DNA of 64,000 nucleotides from Verrucomicrobiia bacterium (GCA_023953615.1 JAMLJH010000002.1:584592-648591), one strand, 5' to 3'. Positions 45,008-53,974 are shown, counted from the first letter of the stretch. The notes: generated by a model from the sequence alone, not told the origin. Made by a program: numbers and translations.

Positions 45008-45727
45008 ATGAAATTGAATCGAACACTCGCCGCAGTCGGTAGCCTGGCTATCGCGTTTCAAATGGCGACGGCTGGAAATATCACTGGGAAAGTTACACTG
45101 GTCGGCAACCCGCCGCCAGAGAAGGAAATCACGCCGCTCAAAGACGACGCGCAGTGCGGCAAGTTGCATCCGGGACCGACACCCAAAACGCAATTTTTCG
45201 TGGTGGGACCGAACAAGGAATTGTCCGATGTAGTGGTCGTGTTGCAAGGCGACAGTCTCAAGGGTAAATCCACCGGCGCCACGGCTGGCCCCGCTGAGTT
45301 GGATCAAATCGGATGTATTTACACGCCGCAGATTCTTGCGGTGCAGACCGGTCAGAAAATCGTGGTAAAAAATTCTGACCCGGTGATGCACAACGTGCAT
45401 ACCACGCCGACGGCTGCGGGGAACAAGGAAGAGAATCGCGCGCAGTTGGCTGGTGGACCGGACCTCACCTTTGTAATTCCGAATGCGGAAGAGTTCCTGC
45501 GCTTCAAATGCGACGTGCATCCGTGGATGTTTGCCTGGGTGACCGTGGTGGATCATCCCTATTTCGCGGTGACGGGCACGGATGGTTCGTTCACGATCAA
45601 AGACGTGCCGCCCGGCAAATACAAGCTGGTGGCCTACCATCGGAAAGCCGCTCCCAAGGGTATTGTGAAGGACATTGAAGTAACGGCCGACGGTGCGAAA
45701 GTGGATTTCGCGGCCGAAGTAAAGTGA
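45008..45727 (+). CDS. secreted cupredoxin-like protein
   Basis: The product from ATG 45008 is 239 residues with a signal peptide (RTLAAVGSLAIAFQMATA). The middle part has a plastocyanin-type arrangement: His in NSDPVMHNVHTT, then Cys, His and Met in FKCDVHPWMFAW, which together could bind type 1 copper. The last 65 residues (YFAVTGTDGSFTIKDVPPGKYKLVAYH) are a carboxypeptidase-regulatory/transthyretin-like beta domain. It is probably a periplasmic electron carrier or copper protein. It precedes the haem A genes ctaA and ctaB, which suggests a link to cytochrome oxidase, although a terminator separates them. Confidence 0.85.
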   Translation: MKLNRTLAAVGSLAIAFQMATAGNITGKVTLVGNPPPEKEITPLKDDAQCGKLHPGPTPKTQFFVVGPNKELSDVVVVLQGDSLKGKSTGATAGPAELDQIGCIYTPQILAVQTGQKIVVKNSDPVMHNVHTTPTAAGNKEENRAQLAGGPDLTFVIPNAEEFLRFKCDVHPWMFAWVTVVDHPYFAVTGTDGSFTIKDVPPGKYKLVAYHRKAAPKGIVKDIEVTADGAKVDFAAEVK

Positions 45728-45742
45728 AGTAGTTGCTTTCAG

Positions 45743-45780
45743 AAAACCGCTGTGGTCAGGACCGCAGCGGTTTTCTTTTT
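45743..45780 (+). terminator. intrinsic terminator between the cupredoxin gene and ctaA
   Basis: Arms AAAACCGCTGTGGTC and GACCGCAGCGGTTTT pair over 15 bp with one wobble and a 2-nt loop, followed by TTTTCTTTTT. The apparent upstream extension of the ctaA frame is this hairpin. Confidence 0.85.
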
Positions 45781-45792
45781 CCGGCGCGCCTC

Positions 45793-47007
45793 ATGGTTTC
45801 TTCTGCAACCGCATATAAGCCGTGGTTACATCGCTTTGCGGTGTTCACGGCGCTGGCCACTTTGGGGCTGGTGGGCATGGGCGGGTTGGTCACCAGTCAC
45901 GGCGTGGGCATGGCGGTGCCTGACTGGCCGACCAGTTACGGTTACAACATGTTTGCGCTGCCGATTTCCACCTGGCTGACTGGCGGGATTTTTCATGAAC
46001 ACACCCACCGTTTATGGGCCTCGCTGGTGGGCCTCTTGGTGGTGGCGCTGACGCGCTGGTTGGGCGGAAAAAAATCCCAACTGCCGCTGCTCTTCATCGG
46101 GCTTGCGGAAATTTTACTGGGGCTGGCTTTATTGAGATTGGGCGCCGATTGGAAAGGCGCGGGGCATTTTCTTTCAGGAATCGGCGGTGTGGTTTTGCTG
46201 GCGGGATTGGTCTGGACGAAAAACCACGCTGCACCCGACCGTCTGCCAATGCTGATCTGGATCGCCTTTGGTTTGGTGCAGTTGCAAGGTTTGCTCGGCG
46301 GTTTGCGGGTGGTGTTGGATGCCGGCGTTTTTGCCGGGGTGCGACTCGGCACCATTTTGGGAATCTTCCACGGCTGCTTGGGACAATTGTTCCTTGTGTT
46401 GATGGCGGTTATTGCCTTGATGACCAGTCGCTGGTGGCACGCCCCCTCCGCGCAGATCACTTCGTTTCGGGCGCGGCCCTGGTTCGTGGCGGCCACGACT
46501 CTGATATTTTTGCAACTTCTCCTCGGTGCGACCATGCGCCATCAACATGCGGGTCTGAGCATCCCCGATTTTCCGCTGGCCTACGGAAAAATCTGGCCGG
46601 ACATGAGTTCCGCCGCCGTGGCCGAATATAATTTGAAGCGGCTCGAAGTGACCGCGGTGAACCCCATTACCGCCTTTCAAATTGAACTGCAACTGGCGCA
46701 TCGCATTGTTGCTTTGCTGATTTTGGCGGCCGTGGGGCGGTGCGTTTGGCTGGCGCGCGATCGCGCGATGAAACGATTGGCGCAATGCTGGTTGGGATTA
46801 ATTTTAGTGCAGGTGGCGCTGGGGGCATGGACGATTTGGTCCAACAAAGCCGCCGACGTGGCCACCGGACACGTTTTGGTCGGCGCACTTTCGCTCGTGA
46901 CAGGCGGGTTCGGTTGTTTTATTTATTACCGGCGTTTTGCTTGCGGCGAAGCTCCCGGTTCGATGGCTCATTCTCCCTCGACCCCGCCTCGTTCCGTCAC
47001 GACGTAA
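45793..47007 (+). CDS. ctaA: haem A synthase (CtaA/Cox15)
   Basis: From ATG 45793, just after the terminator, the product is 404 residues with about eight membrane helices. The family histidines and loops are visible: GLVTSHGVGMAVPDWPTSYG, GGIFHEHTHRLWASLVGLL, LGIFHGCLGQLF, GATMRHQHAGLSIPDFPLAYG and QLAHRIVALLIL. It oxidises the methyl group of haem O to haem A for cytochrome oxidase. ctaB follows 6 bp downstream. Confidence 0.94.
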   Translation: MVSSATAYKPWLHRFAVFTALATLGLVGMGGLVTSHGVGMAVPDWPTSYGYNMFALPISTWLTGGIFHEHTHRLWASLVGLLVVALTRWLGGKKSQLPLLFIGLAEILLGLALLRLGADWKGAGHFLSGIGGVVLLAGLVWTKNHAAPDRLPMLIWIAFGLVQLQGLLGGLRVVLDAGVFAGVRLGTILGIFHGCLGQLFLVLMAVIALMTSRWWHAPSAQITSFRARPWFVAATTLIFLQLLLGATMRHQHAGLSIPDFPLAYGKIWPDMSSAAVAEYNLKRLEVTAVNPITAFQIELQLAHRIVALLILAAVGRCVWLARDRAMKRLAQCWLGLILVQVALGAWTIWSNKAADVATGHVLVGALSLVTGGFGCFIYYRRFACGEAPGSMAHSPSTPPRSVTT

Positions 47008-47013
47008 TTGTAG

Positions 47014-47913
47014 ATGAACTCTGTAATACCAGGAATTACCAGCGCGACTTCGACCAAAGGATGGATTTCCGTCTATGCGGATTTGGTCAAAGCGCGATTG
47101 GTTCTGATGGTGTTGGTCACCACCTTGGCGGGCGCGTATCTCGGTTGTGACCAATTTGGTGCGGAGTACGTAATAATTTTCCACGCCGTATTGGGCACCG
47201 CGTTGATCGCGGGTGGCGCGGCCGCATTGAATCAATTTTTAGAGCGCGAGCACGATGCGCGGATGCGGCGTACTGCGGGGCGCCCGCTGCCCTCGGGCCG
47301 ATTGCAACCCTTGACGGTGATGTTGTTTGGCGGCACTTGTGCATTGATGGGAACGATCTACCTCGCCGCGTTGGTCAATCCGCTGACCTGCGTGCTGGGA
47401 GTCATTTCCTTCATCAGCTATTTGTTCATTTACACGCCGCTAAAGCGTCTGACCTGGTGGAACACTGCGGTGGGGACCGTTCCCGGCGCGCTACCCTGTT
47501 TGATGGGCTGGACGGCGACGCGCGGTCAATTGAGCACCGAAGCGTGGGTGTTGTTTGCCATCATTGTGCTCTGGCAATTGCCGCACTTCTGCGCCATTGC
47601 CTGGATTTACAAGGATGATTACGCCCGCGCCGGCTACAAAATGGTATCGGTGGTGGAACCAAGCGGCGATCGCGCCGCACAACAGGCGATCGGCAATGCT
47701 GCGGTGTTGTTGTTGGTCAGTCTCATGCCGACGTTGGTGCATTTGGCGGGGTGGTTGTATTTTGCGGCGGCTCTGGGGCTGGGCGGATTGTACCTGCTGC
47801 GCTCGATTCAGTTCGCGCGAACTTTGGATATGCGCAGTGCCAAAAAATTGTTTCGCACCTCGATCGTTTACCTCGCGTTATTATTAGTGGCGCTGGCCAT
47901 TGATAAACAATAA
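47014..47913 (+). CDS. ctaB: protohaem IX farnesyltransferase (haem O synthase)
   Basis: The 299-residue UbiA-family prenyltransferase has the two metal-diphosphate motifs LNQFLEREHDARMRRT and WIYKDDYARAGYKM, with about eight helices and RPLPSGRLQP after motif 1. It attaches farnesyl to haem B, giving haem O, the substrate of CtaA. It is co-transcribed with ctaA. No cytochrome oxidase subunit genes are present downstream; the next gene is an unrelated secreted protein. Confidence 0.95.
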   Translation: MNSVIPGITSATSTKGWISVYADLVKARLVLMVLVTTLAGAYLGCDQFGAEYVIIFHAVLGTALIAGGAAALNQFLEREHDARMRRTAGRPLPSGRLQPLTVMLFGGTCALMGTIYLAALVNPLTCVLGVISFISYLFIYTPLKRLTWWNTAVGTVPGALPCLMGWTATRGQLSTEAWVLFAIIVLWQLPHFCAIAWIYKDDYARAGYKMVSVVEPSGDRAAQQAIGNAAVLLLVSLMPTLVHLAGWLYFAAALGLGGLYLLRSIQFARTLDMRSAKKLFRTSIVYLALLLVALAIDKQ

Positions 47914-48126
47914 GGCAACCTCACCAAAACGGATTTGCTCCCATTCGGGCGTGGCCCTTGTTCCCAGGTTCCATCAAGGGTGGATCTGCGGTGATGCAAA
48001 TCAGGCTGCTTCGCGTTCATGAAAGTTTCCGAAATACAGTAATCGCCAACTGGGTGTCGCTTGGTTCTCATTCTTTACCCGTGCCGCTGATTCTGTCACT
48101 CTGCGCGAGTGACCGTTTATTGCCGC

Positions 48127-50700
48127 ATGGTGATCGTAGGACTTGTTGTCTTGGCGCTGCGCGCCTTCGCCGGCGGGAGCGGCTTGAACACATTCGTGGT
48201 GGTTAATCAGAACAGCACAAACTCCGTCGAGCTGGGAAATTATTATTGTGAGCGGCGAGGCGTGCCCGCACAGAATCTATTGCGGATCAATTGGCCGGGT
48301 GGCAACACCACTTGGACGCGGTCGGAGTTTGAAAGCGCTTTACGCGCACCGCTGCTCAATGCGCTGGCTGACCGGCGGTTGACCAATCAAATTGAGTATC
48401 TCGTCCTGTGCATGGACCTTCCGTATCAGGTGACGGAGACCACGGGAAATCCGGTCACTAGCGGCGTGAACAGCACCACGTCGGTTTTATTTTATGGGTT
48501 TCATCCGGATGGCTGCATCAATTGCCCTGGAGGGTTGCCCTCGTGCAATCTGCCGACGGAAACCACTAATCGTTACGCGGGCAGTGAAGGGATTTTCCGA
48601 TACACGCCGCCAATCAACCCGAATAGCAATTCCTGGCTGGCGTTTTTATTAACCGCTCCCGATCTCGCCCGCGCCAAGGCGGTGGTGGACTTGGGAGTGG
48701 CGGCGGATGGTTCGCTGCCGACGCAACCGGTTTTCCTGACCAAAAGTTCGGACAAAATCCGCAACCTGCGCTACCTCCAGGCGGATGACGTTGTTTTCAA
48801 CACCCGAATTGATGGCAATCGCCCGATTGTGCAGACCAATACTTCGAGTCCCCTGGGATTGGGGGCAATGTCCGGTTTGCAGATTGGCAAACAAGTGTTC
48901 ACGGTGACCGATCTGGAGGCAGCGCCCGGAGCAATGATTGATAACCTCACGTCCTACGGCGGGATTCTTTTTAATTATACGGAACACACCACCGCGATGG
49001 ATTTTATCCGGCACGGCGCCACGGCCAGTTACGGCACGATCGTTGAGCCGTGCGCCTACGCGGAAAAATTTCCAGCCGCGCAAAACTATTTTTATCAAGC
49101 GCGCGGATTTTCCATCGCGGAAGGTTATTACCAGAGCGTGACCAACCCTTATCAGGGCATTCTGGTTGGCGAACCGCTGGCGGCGCCCTTCGCCGTTCCC
49201 GGATCGGGAAATTGGATTGGGCTGCCGGATGAAGCTCCGCTGCACGGCGATACCAATCTGACACTGCATCTGGAGTCACCGACGTGGGCGCGGCCTTTCC
49301 AGCAGGTGGATTTGTTTGTGGACGGCAACTGGTTTACGACGGTGAGCCACCTCTTGCCGCAAGCCGGCAATCGCCTTTCGACCACCATCAATAATATTCC
49401 GGTGCATTACGAAGTTCCGCCCGAGGCGACAATTCAATCCGTGGTCACGGGATTGGTTGCGCAGTTAAATGCCGTCACCAATTCGACCAAGGTTCGAGCG
49501 GTGGCGCACGGAGATCGAGTCGAATTACAAAGTTTGAATCTCAACGCCAGCGGTTCGAACGTGACGATCAGCGTGGGCAGCGCGCAAAAAGCTGAAGAAC
49601 CTCTCACCACGTTTATCCGCGCCAGTCGCAGCACCTTTTTGGATACCGCCGCGGTGGGGTTGCTGCAATTCGAGGTGATGGGGCAGGTCGTGGAGGAGGA
49701 CTACCTGGGATTGACCGTCACGCTTACAAACGGCGCCACCACTACAATTACGTTGACCAATCAAGCGCCTCCCAGCGGGAATTCGGTCGCCGATCTGCAA
49801 ACCTTGGTGCAAAATTTAATTACTGGGATCAACACCCATCCGGCGCTGACTGGGCCGGATGGTGTGCAAGCGGAAGACTTGGTGGTCATGATGAACGGTA
49901 ACATTCCTTACGCGCAATTCAATCTGCGCGCGCGGCATCACGGGTGGCCTGCGGCACAAATTCAGGCGCAGTTGCTGGGGACATTCACTCTGCATCCGGA
50001 GACATCCAAACGACTGGAGGATAATCTCAACGATCTGCGACCGCGCAATCATCTGTACCTCACCGCCGGACTGACCAATTGGAATTTAATTGTTCCGCTG
50101 AATACCCAACCGTTGCCGGATGGCAACCATGAACTGCTGGCGGTGGCTTACGAAGGCAGTCACGTGCGGACACAGACGCGCGCGACACAAAACATCCGCG
50201 TGACGAATAATGACTGGGCGGCAACCCTGACCCCGCTGCTCGGCGGCAGCACGACGGCGTTGGAAGCGACGCTGGAATTTGGGGTGGCAGTGAACACCAA
50301 CGAGGTGGCCATGATTGAACTATTTAGCACGGGCGGTTCGCTTGGCGTTGTTCAAAATTCAAATCAGGCGACTTTTTCGGTTGCCGCGGTTGATCTGGGC
50401 ATCGGGTTACATCCAATCCATGCCCTGGTCACGCGAACTGACGGAACGCAATTCCGCACTGAAACCTTTTGGACGCGGATTGTCGGGCGCGAAATGCCGT
50501 TCACTTTGACCGTAACCGAGCCGTTCCCAACCATCACCTGGCCTGCGGCTGCCGGTCGAACGTATCAAATTCTTACCACCACCAATCTGAACCAGCCTTT
50601 TGCTGCGCGGGCGACGGTTACTCCCACGAATGCGCTCGGGCAGTGGTTCGATACGGCGGTCTTGAACCAACAACGATTTTATTTGGTTAAAACGCCTTGA
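48127..50700 (+). CDS. TIGR03790-like secreted protein
   Basis: From ATG 48127 the product is 857 residues with a signal peptide (VIVGLVVLALRAFAGG). The first half matches, from memory, the TIGR03790 family of uncharacterised exported proteins: VVVNQNSTNSVELGNYY, RRGVPAQNLLRI, EYLVLCMDLPYQV, YGGILFNYTEHTTAMDFI, HGATASYGTIVEPCAY and AEGYYQSVTNPYQGILVGEPLA. The second half is a run of beta-rich segments, ending in a WPAAAGRTYQILTT module also present in the beta-helix protein at 464. The function is unknown. The frame begins at a GTG at 48109, but ATG 48127 fits the signal peptide better. Confidence 0.82.
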   Translation: MVIVGLVVLALRAFAGGSGLNTFVVVNQNSTNSVELGNYYCERRGVPAQNLLRINWPGGNTTWTRSEFESALRAPLLNALADRRLTNQIEYLVLCMDLPYQVTETTGNPVTSGVNSTTSVLFYGFHPDGCINCPGGLPSCNLPTETTNRYAGSEGIFRYTPPINPNSNSWLAFLLTAPDLARAKAVVDLGVAADGSLPTQPVFLTKSSDKIRNLRYLQADDVVFNTRIDGNRPIVQTNTSSPLGLGAMSGLQIGKQVFTVTDLEAAPGAMIDNLTSYGGILFNYTEHTTAMDFIRHGATASYGTIVEPCAYAEKFPAAQNYFYQARGFSIAEGYYQSVTNPYQGILVGEPLAAPFAVPGSGNWIGLPDEAPLHGDTNLTLHLESPTWARPFQQVDLFVDGNWFTTVSHLLPQAGNRLSTTINNIPVHYEVPPEATIQSVVTGLVAQLNAVTNSTKVRAVAHGDRVELQSLNLNASGSNVTISVGSAQKAEEPLTTFIRASRSTFLDTAAVGLLQFEVMGQVVEEDYLGLTVTLTNGATTTITLTNQAPPSGNSVADLQTLVQNLITGINTHPALTGPDGVQAEDLVVMMNGNIPYAQFNLRARHHGWPAAQIQAQLLGTFTLHPETSKRLEDNLNDLRPRNHLYLTAGLTNWNLIVPLNTQPLPDGNHELLAVAYEGSHVRTQTRATQNIRVTNNDWAATLTPLLGGSTTALEATLEFGVAVNTNEVAMIELFSTGGSLGVVQNSNQATFSVAAVDLGIGLHPIHALVTRTDGTQFRTETFWTRIVGREMPFTLTVTEPFPTITWPAAAGRTYQILTTTNLNQPFAARATVTPTNALGQWFDTAVLNQQRFYLVKTP

Positions 50701-50716
50701 GGCGTATTGTGAAGCC

Positions 50717-51394
50717 GTGACTTTGCAAATGCAGCCGGGCCTTTGGGGATGGAGCCGCCCAGTGTTCAAGCGGTGCGGGTTGCTGCTGTGTTTCGGGCTG
50801 GGATTGACTGCGGCGACGGCGCTGGGAAATTCCAACTCCTTAAACTGGGATCGCGCCAGTGGCACCGTCACTGCGGATCTGCAAAAAGTGAGGCTCATGG
50901 AGCTGTTGGAGGACATCGCCGGCCAATCTGGTTGGCAGGTCTTCGTGGAGCCAGACGATAATTTTCAGACCTCGGCAAAATTCCAAAACCTGCGCACGGG
51001 TGAAGCGTTACGACGATTGTTCGGCAGTATTAATTACGCGGTGGTACCGCAGACGAACGGCGTGCCGCGGCTTTACGTCTTTCGCACCGCCATGCAGAAC
51101 GCGGTGCGATCAGTGACCGAGTCCAAGACCGTGCGCAAACCGGAAGCGCGCCGGGTGCCGAATGAGTTGGTTCTGCGTTTGAAGCCGGGCACCGACGCGG
51201 AAGCGCTCGCCAAATTGTTGGGTGGCAAAATTGTGGGAACCATTCCTGAATTGAACGCTTATCGAATCCAGTTTGACGATGAAGCGGCAACGGAATCGGC
51301 CCGTAGCCAATTAGCCGGAAATCCGGAGGTGGTCGGGGTGGAAGATAATTATTACGTGGATCTGCCACAAGCACCGCAATCGTTGAGGGTGTGA
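50717..51394 (+). pseudogene. subtilisin-like protease, 5' part (signal peptide, N-terminal domain, propeptide)
   Basis: This frame has a signal peptide (CGLLLCFGLGLTAATALG), then a domain rich in FQNLRTGEALRRLFGSINY-like secretin/STN-type sequence. A protease-propeptide-like stretch follows (ELVLRLKPGTDAEALAKLLG, IPELNAYRIQF, VVGVEDNYYV). It ends QAPQSLRV at a stop codon supplied by the terminal inverted repeat of the IS. Deleting 51387-52839 joins it in frame to the catalytic part at 52840, giving a 471-residue protein. The GTG start is preceded by TATTGT and 6 nt. The gene is inactivated by the insertion. Confidence 0.88.
51378..51386 (+). repeat. left target-site duplication of the IS
   Basis: AATCGTTGA directly abuts the left terminal inverted repeat and is repeated at 52831-52839. 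Confidence 0.9.
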
Positions 51395-51407
51395 TTGGAA
51401 GTGACGG

Positions 51408-52418
51408 TCAATTGAGGCCGAGTTTTGGCGTGGACCAGTAGCGCGACCAGAGTTGGTTGGCGCGGGCCACGCGTAGGCCTAGCATGGCTTCGGCGTTGGT
51501 TTCCTTCCACCAACTGCCCGCCAGTTTGAGCCGTTGTTGAATCACATGCCGATGGCCGCTTTCAATCTCGCCGGAGCCGATCTCCAGTCCCGCCGTCCGT
51601 GCGCCCGCATAGTCCAGATGCGCCCGCCGTTCGCTCAAGTAGCGGTACGCCGCCCGCACGGGCGCGGTCGGCACGCCTTCGGGTTCGAGGTGCGCAGTCA
51701 ACGCCCGCAGCACGGCCGACACCTTGTTTTCCAGCAACCGGCTTTGTTGGCGGCGGCGCCAGCGTTCGGGATTTTTGGGGTGAATCACCGTCGCGGCCGC
51801 CGCGAGGTATTCGCTCACGTGGTAGAAGTCCAACAAGTAATCACCTTGCGCGCCGAACTGTTCCTGGAACTGGGTGAGAATCCAGGCCGCCCCGTCGCCC
51901 ACCCCATGGACGTGCGTGCGTGCGCCCAGCCCGGCGGCTTGGGCCGTGGCCCGCCACATCGCGCCAGCCAGCGTCACGCTGCCCAAGGTGGCGCCGTAGC
52001 AGGGCGTGGCCGAGTCTTTGGGCCGAGCCAGACACAAACGCGCTTCGCGCCAGATGAGTTGTTTGCCGCAGCGACGATCTTCGCTGTGGGTGGGCGGCAC
52101 CATGATGGGAATCAGACTGCCGTCCAGTTGCGTGACCAGCGTGCGGACCGCGCGTTTGGGCGGCGTGACGGCCAAGGCGCTGATCCGCGCCCCGTGCGCC
52201 AAGGTGTGCTGGCGCACCGCTGTGGCCGTCACGTCCAGCCCGTAGTGTTCCCGCACGCGTTGAGCGGCGCGGGCAAAACTTTCCTCGGCCCCGAAATCCA
52301 CCAGCGCCCGTTGCAACCGCCGCGAACGGCCGCGCGGATTCACCCTGGCCCGTTGGCAGAAGGGGCGCAACAACCGGCCGCGCCGGCCCAGCCGCCATTG
52401 CGTCTCCTGGACTTCCAC
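51408..52418 (-). CDS. IS transposase, ORFB (catalytic part)
   Basis: The 336-residue frame has DDE-type features: TLVTQLDGSLIPIM, VHGVGDGAAWI, LLDFYHVSEYLAAA, LEIGSGEIESGHRHVIQQRL and GSWWKETNAEAMLGLRVARAN. The nominal start at GTG 52418 is inside the coding region; in the same frame the sequence stays open upstream to the A-run at 52448-52456 and links to ORFA by a -1 shift, giving about 447 residues. The stop codon lies inside the left terminal repeat. Confidence 0.9.
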   Translation of the reverse strand: MEVQETQWRLGRRGRLLRPFCQRARVNPRGRSRRLQRALVDFGAEESFARAAQRVREHYGLDVTATAVRQHTLAHGARISALAVTPPKRAVRTLVTQLDGSLIPIMVPPTHSEDRRCGKQLIWREARLCLARPKDSATPCYGATLGSVTLAGAMWRATAQAAGLGARTHVHGVGDGAAWILTQFQEQFGAQGDYLLDFYHVSEYLAAAATVIHPKNPERWRRRQQSRLLENKVSAVLRALTAHLEPEGVPTAPVRAAYRYLSERRAHLDYAGARTAGLEIGSGEIESGHRHVIQQRLKLAGSWWKETNAEAMLGLRVARANQLWSRYWSTPKLGLN

Positions 52419-52441
52419 CCACCCAAAGGTGGTCTGCCACG

Positions 52442-52750
52442 TCAGTCTTTTTTTTTACCGTAGTGAATGGCATCCGGATGGCGCTGGGGCACCTGGGCTT
52501 GGGTGTGGGCCTCGGCTTCGCGGGCCCACTGGCCCAAAAGCTCCTGAGCCAATTGGCGCACCTGCGCGCTCACGCGCGCTTCGGCTTCATCGGCGGTGCA
52601 GTCGTCGGTGACGGATTGGTCGAGCGTATCGGCCAGTTCGTGCAGCCGTGCCAGCACGTCGGGCCGATGCGCCAACCGCTCTTCCAGGGATCGGCGGGAA
52701 GGGGAAACGTTTTTGGATTTCGGTCGTTCATCGTTCATGAACCACTTCAA
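52442..52750 (-). CDS. IS ORFA (N-terminal part of the transposase)
   Basis: This 102-codon frame (a start at ATG 52738, MNDERPKSKN, is as likely) encodes a charged, helical N-terminal domain with SLEERLAHRPDVLARLHELA and QVRQLAQELLGQWA. It ends HYGKKKD* just after AAA AAA AAA. Slippage by -1 there replaces the last residues with RLTWQTTFGWVEVQ and continues into ORFB. Confidence 0.85.
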   Translation of the reverse strand: MKWFMNDERPKSKNVSPSRRSLEERLAHRPDVLARLHELADTLDQSVTDDCTADEAEARVSAQVRQLAQELLGQWAREAEAHTQAQVPQRHPDAIHYGKKKD

Positions 52751-52805
52751 ATATACAAAATCGTTCCAAGGCGCCAGGGCTAAATCACTTACAAAAAATT
52801 AGCCT

Positions 52806-53585
52806 TTGACCGTCACTTCCAATCACACCCAATCGTTGACGGGACTGGCCGCGCTATCGCCGCGCTTGAGTTTGGACCCGGCGCGAGCAGACGGCAACAA
52901 CGTGGTGGTGGCGTTTGTGGATACGACATTGCAACCACTCGGACCGCTGGAACAATTTGTGAAAGAGCGCATCTCCGTAGCCGGTGAGGCCGCGTTGAAT
53001 GATGGCGTGCCGACCCACGCCACCGCGATGGTGAGCGATTTTTATCAAGTCATCGAAAGTTCAGGTAACGGCAGCACTTCGGTGCGCGTCATTTCGGTGG
53101 ATGTGTTCGGCGCAACCGGGTCAGCCAATACCTTTAACGTCGCGTTGGGATTGATCACCGCTGGAAATCAAAGCCCCTACCTGATTAATGCCAGCCTGGG
53201 CGGCTATGGTGACAGCCCCGTTTTGCGAGATGCCGTGCAACAATTATCGCAGCATAACATTCCGGTTTTCGCGGCGATCGGGAACGATGCGAGCACCACC
53301 CCGTTTTATCCAGCGGCCTATCCGGAAGTTATCTCCGTAACCGCGCTTCAGCGGAGCGGGGAATTGGCGAATTACGCCAACCGGGGAACTGTCGCCGACC
53401 TGGCGGCTCCCGGAATGGTTGTTTTTGGCTATAACGGATTGGTTTTTGGCTCGCAAGGAACCTCTGTGTCGTCGGCTTCTGCCGCCGGCGTGGCGGCGGG
53501 AATAGCGGCGGCCACCGGCGATCCGTGGAGTAAAATTATTTCGACGTTGCAGAAAACGTTGGCGGTACCGGGGGCAGGGAAATAG
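52806..53585 (+). pseudogene. subtilisin-like (S8) protease, 3' catalytic part
   Basis: This frame begins inside the right terminal repeat of the IS and continues with the interrupted gene. It holds the S8 triad: Asp in VVVAFVDTTL, His in VPTHATAMVS and Ser in GTSVSSASAAGVAAG, with the oxyanion Asn in AAIGNDAST. Without a signal peptide or propeptide this fragment is unlikely to be functional. The native part starts at about 52831; SLTGLAALSPRLSL is continuous with QAPQ from the 5' part after removal of the IS and one duplication. Confidence 0.88.
52831..52839 (+). repeat. right target-site duplication of the IS
   Basis: AATCGTTGA is identical to 51378-51386 and directly follows the right terminal repeat. 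Confidence 0.9.
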
Positions 53586-53606
53586 CTCCGCATCGGGAGC
53601 AGTGAA

Positions 53607-53762
53607 TCAGTGCGCGGCACAGCCGATTTTACCGAAAATCACGGCATAAACCGCAATCGCTCCCAGCAAAAGCGCTGGTTTTCCTTGCACCAACAGTAAA
53701 ATGCCCCAAACGAAAGCGGTAATCAGAGCCAGATGCACCACGATGGCTGCGGTCAACTTCAT
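53607..53762 (-). CDS. small membrane protein, 51 residues
   Basis: On the minus strand, ATG 53760-53762 to TGA 53607-53609 encodes MKLTAAIVVHLALITAFVWG, then ILLLVQGKPALLLGA, then IAVYAVIFGKIGCAAH. Two hydrophobic helices are joined by a short QGKP turn, and there is a Cys and His near the end. Codon use is like that of neighbouring genes and no stop or odd codons interrupt it. GAGGAG occurs about 20 nt upstream, farther than usual for a Shine-Dalgarno sequence. The function is unknown. It fills most of the otherwise gene-less gap between the protease remnant and the EF-hand gene. Confidence 0.6.
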   Translation of the reverse strand: MKLTAAIVVHLALITAFVWGILLLVQGKPALLLGAIAVYAVIFGKIGCAAH

Positions 53763-53974
53763 GTCCGTGATGTTACCAACTAATCTCCTCGACGCAAGGA
53801 ATGGTTCGCTACAGAGGCGATATAGCGATATGCGCCTTGTGGCTCACTGGCAAATTCCTCATCCCGTCTGAACCAGTCCGACCCCGTCAAAACGGTATTA
53901 ATTTGCTTGCTAATTTTATGAAGATTGTTTAATTTCCGTGTCATTCACTGGCTGCCGGCTGTTCGCGGCAGATA

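Larger units (their letters stand above)
51387..52830 (-). mobile_element. ISKra4-type insertion sequence, 1444 bp
   Basis: It has perfect 25-bp terminal inverted repeats starting GGGTGTGATTGGAAG (51387-51411 and 52806-52830) and a 9-bp target duplication AATCGTTGA on both sides. Two overlapping frames on the minus strand need a -1 shift at a run of nine A. GGG ends, a 9-bp duplication and this transposase type match the ISKra4 family as I know it. Both ends, the duplications and the coding frames are intact, so the insertion looks recent and the element may still move. Confidence 0.93.

Noticed and set aside
48109..48126. GTG start for the TIGR03790-like protein
   Set aside because: The ATG at 48127 leaves a proper signal peptide directly at the start; the six extra residues (MTVYCR) add nothing family-like.
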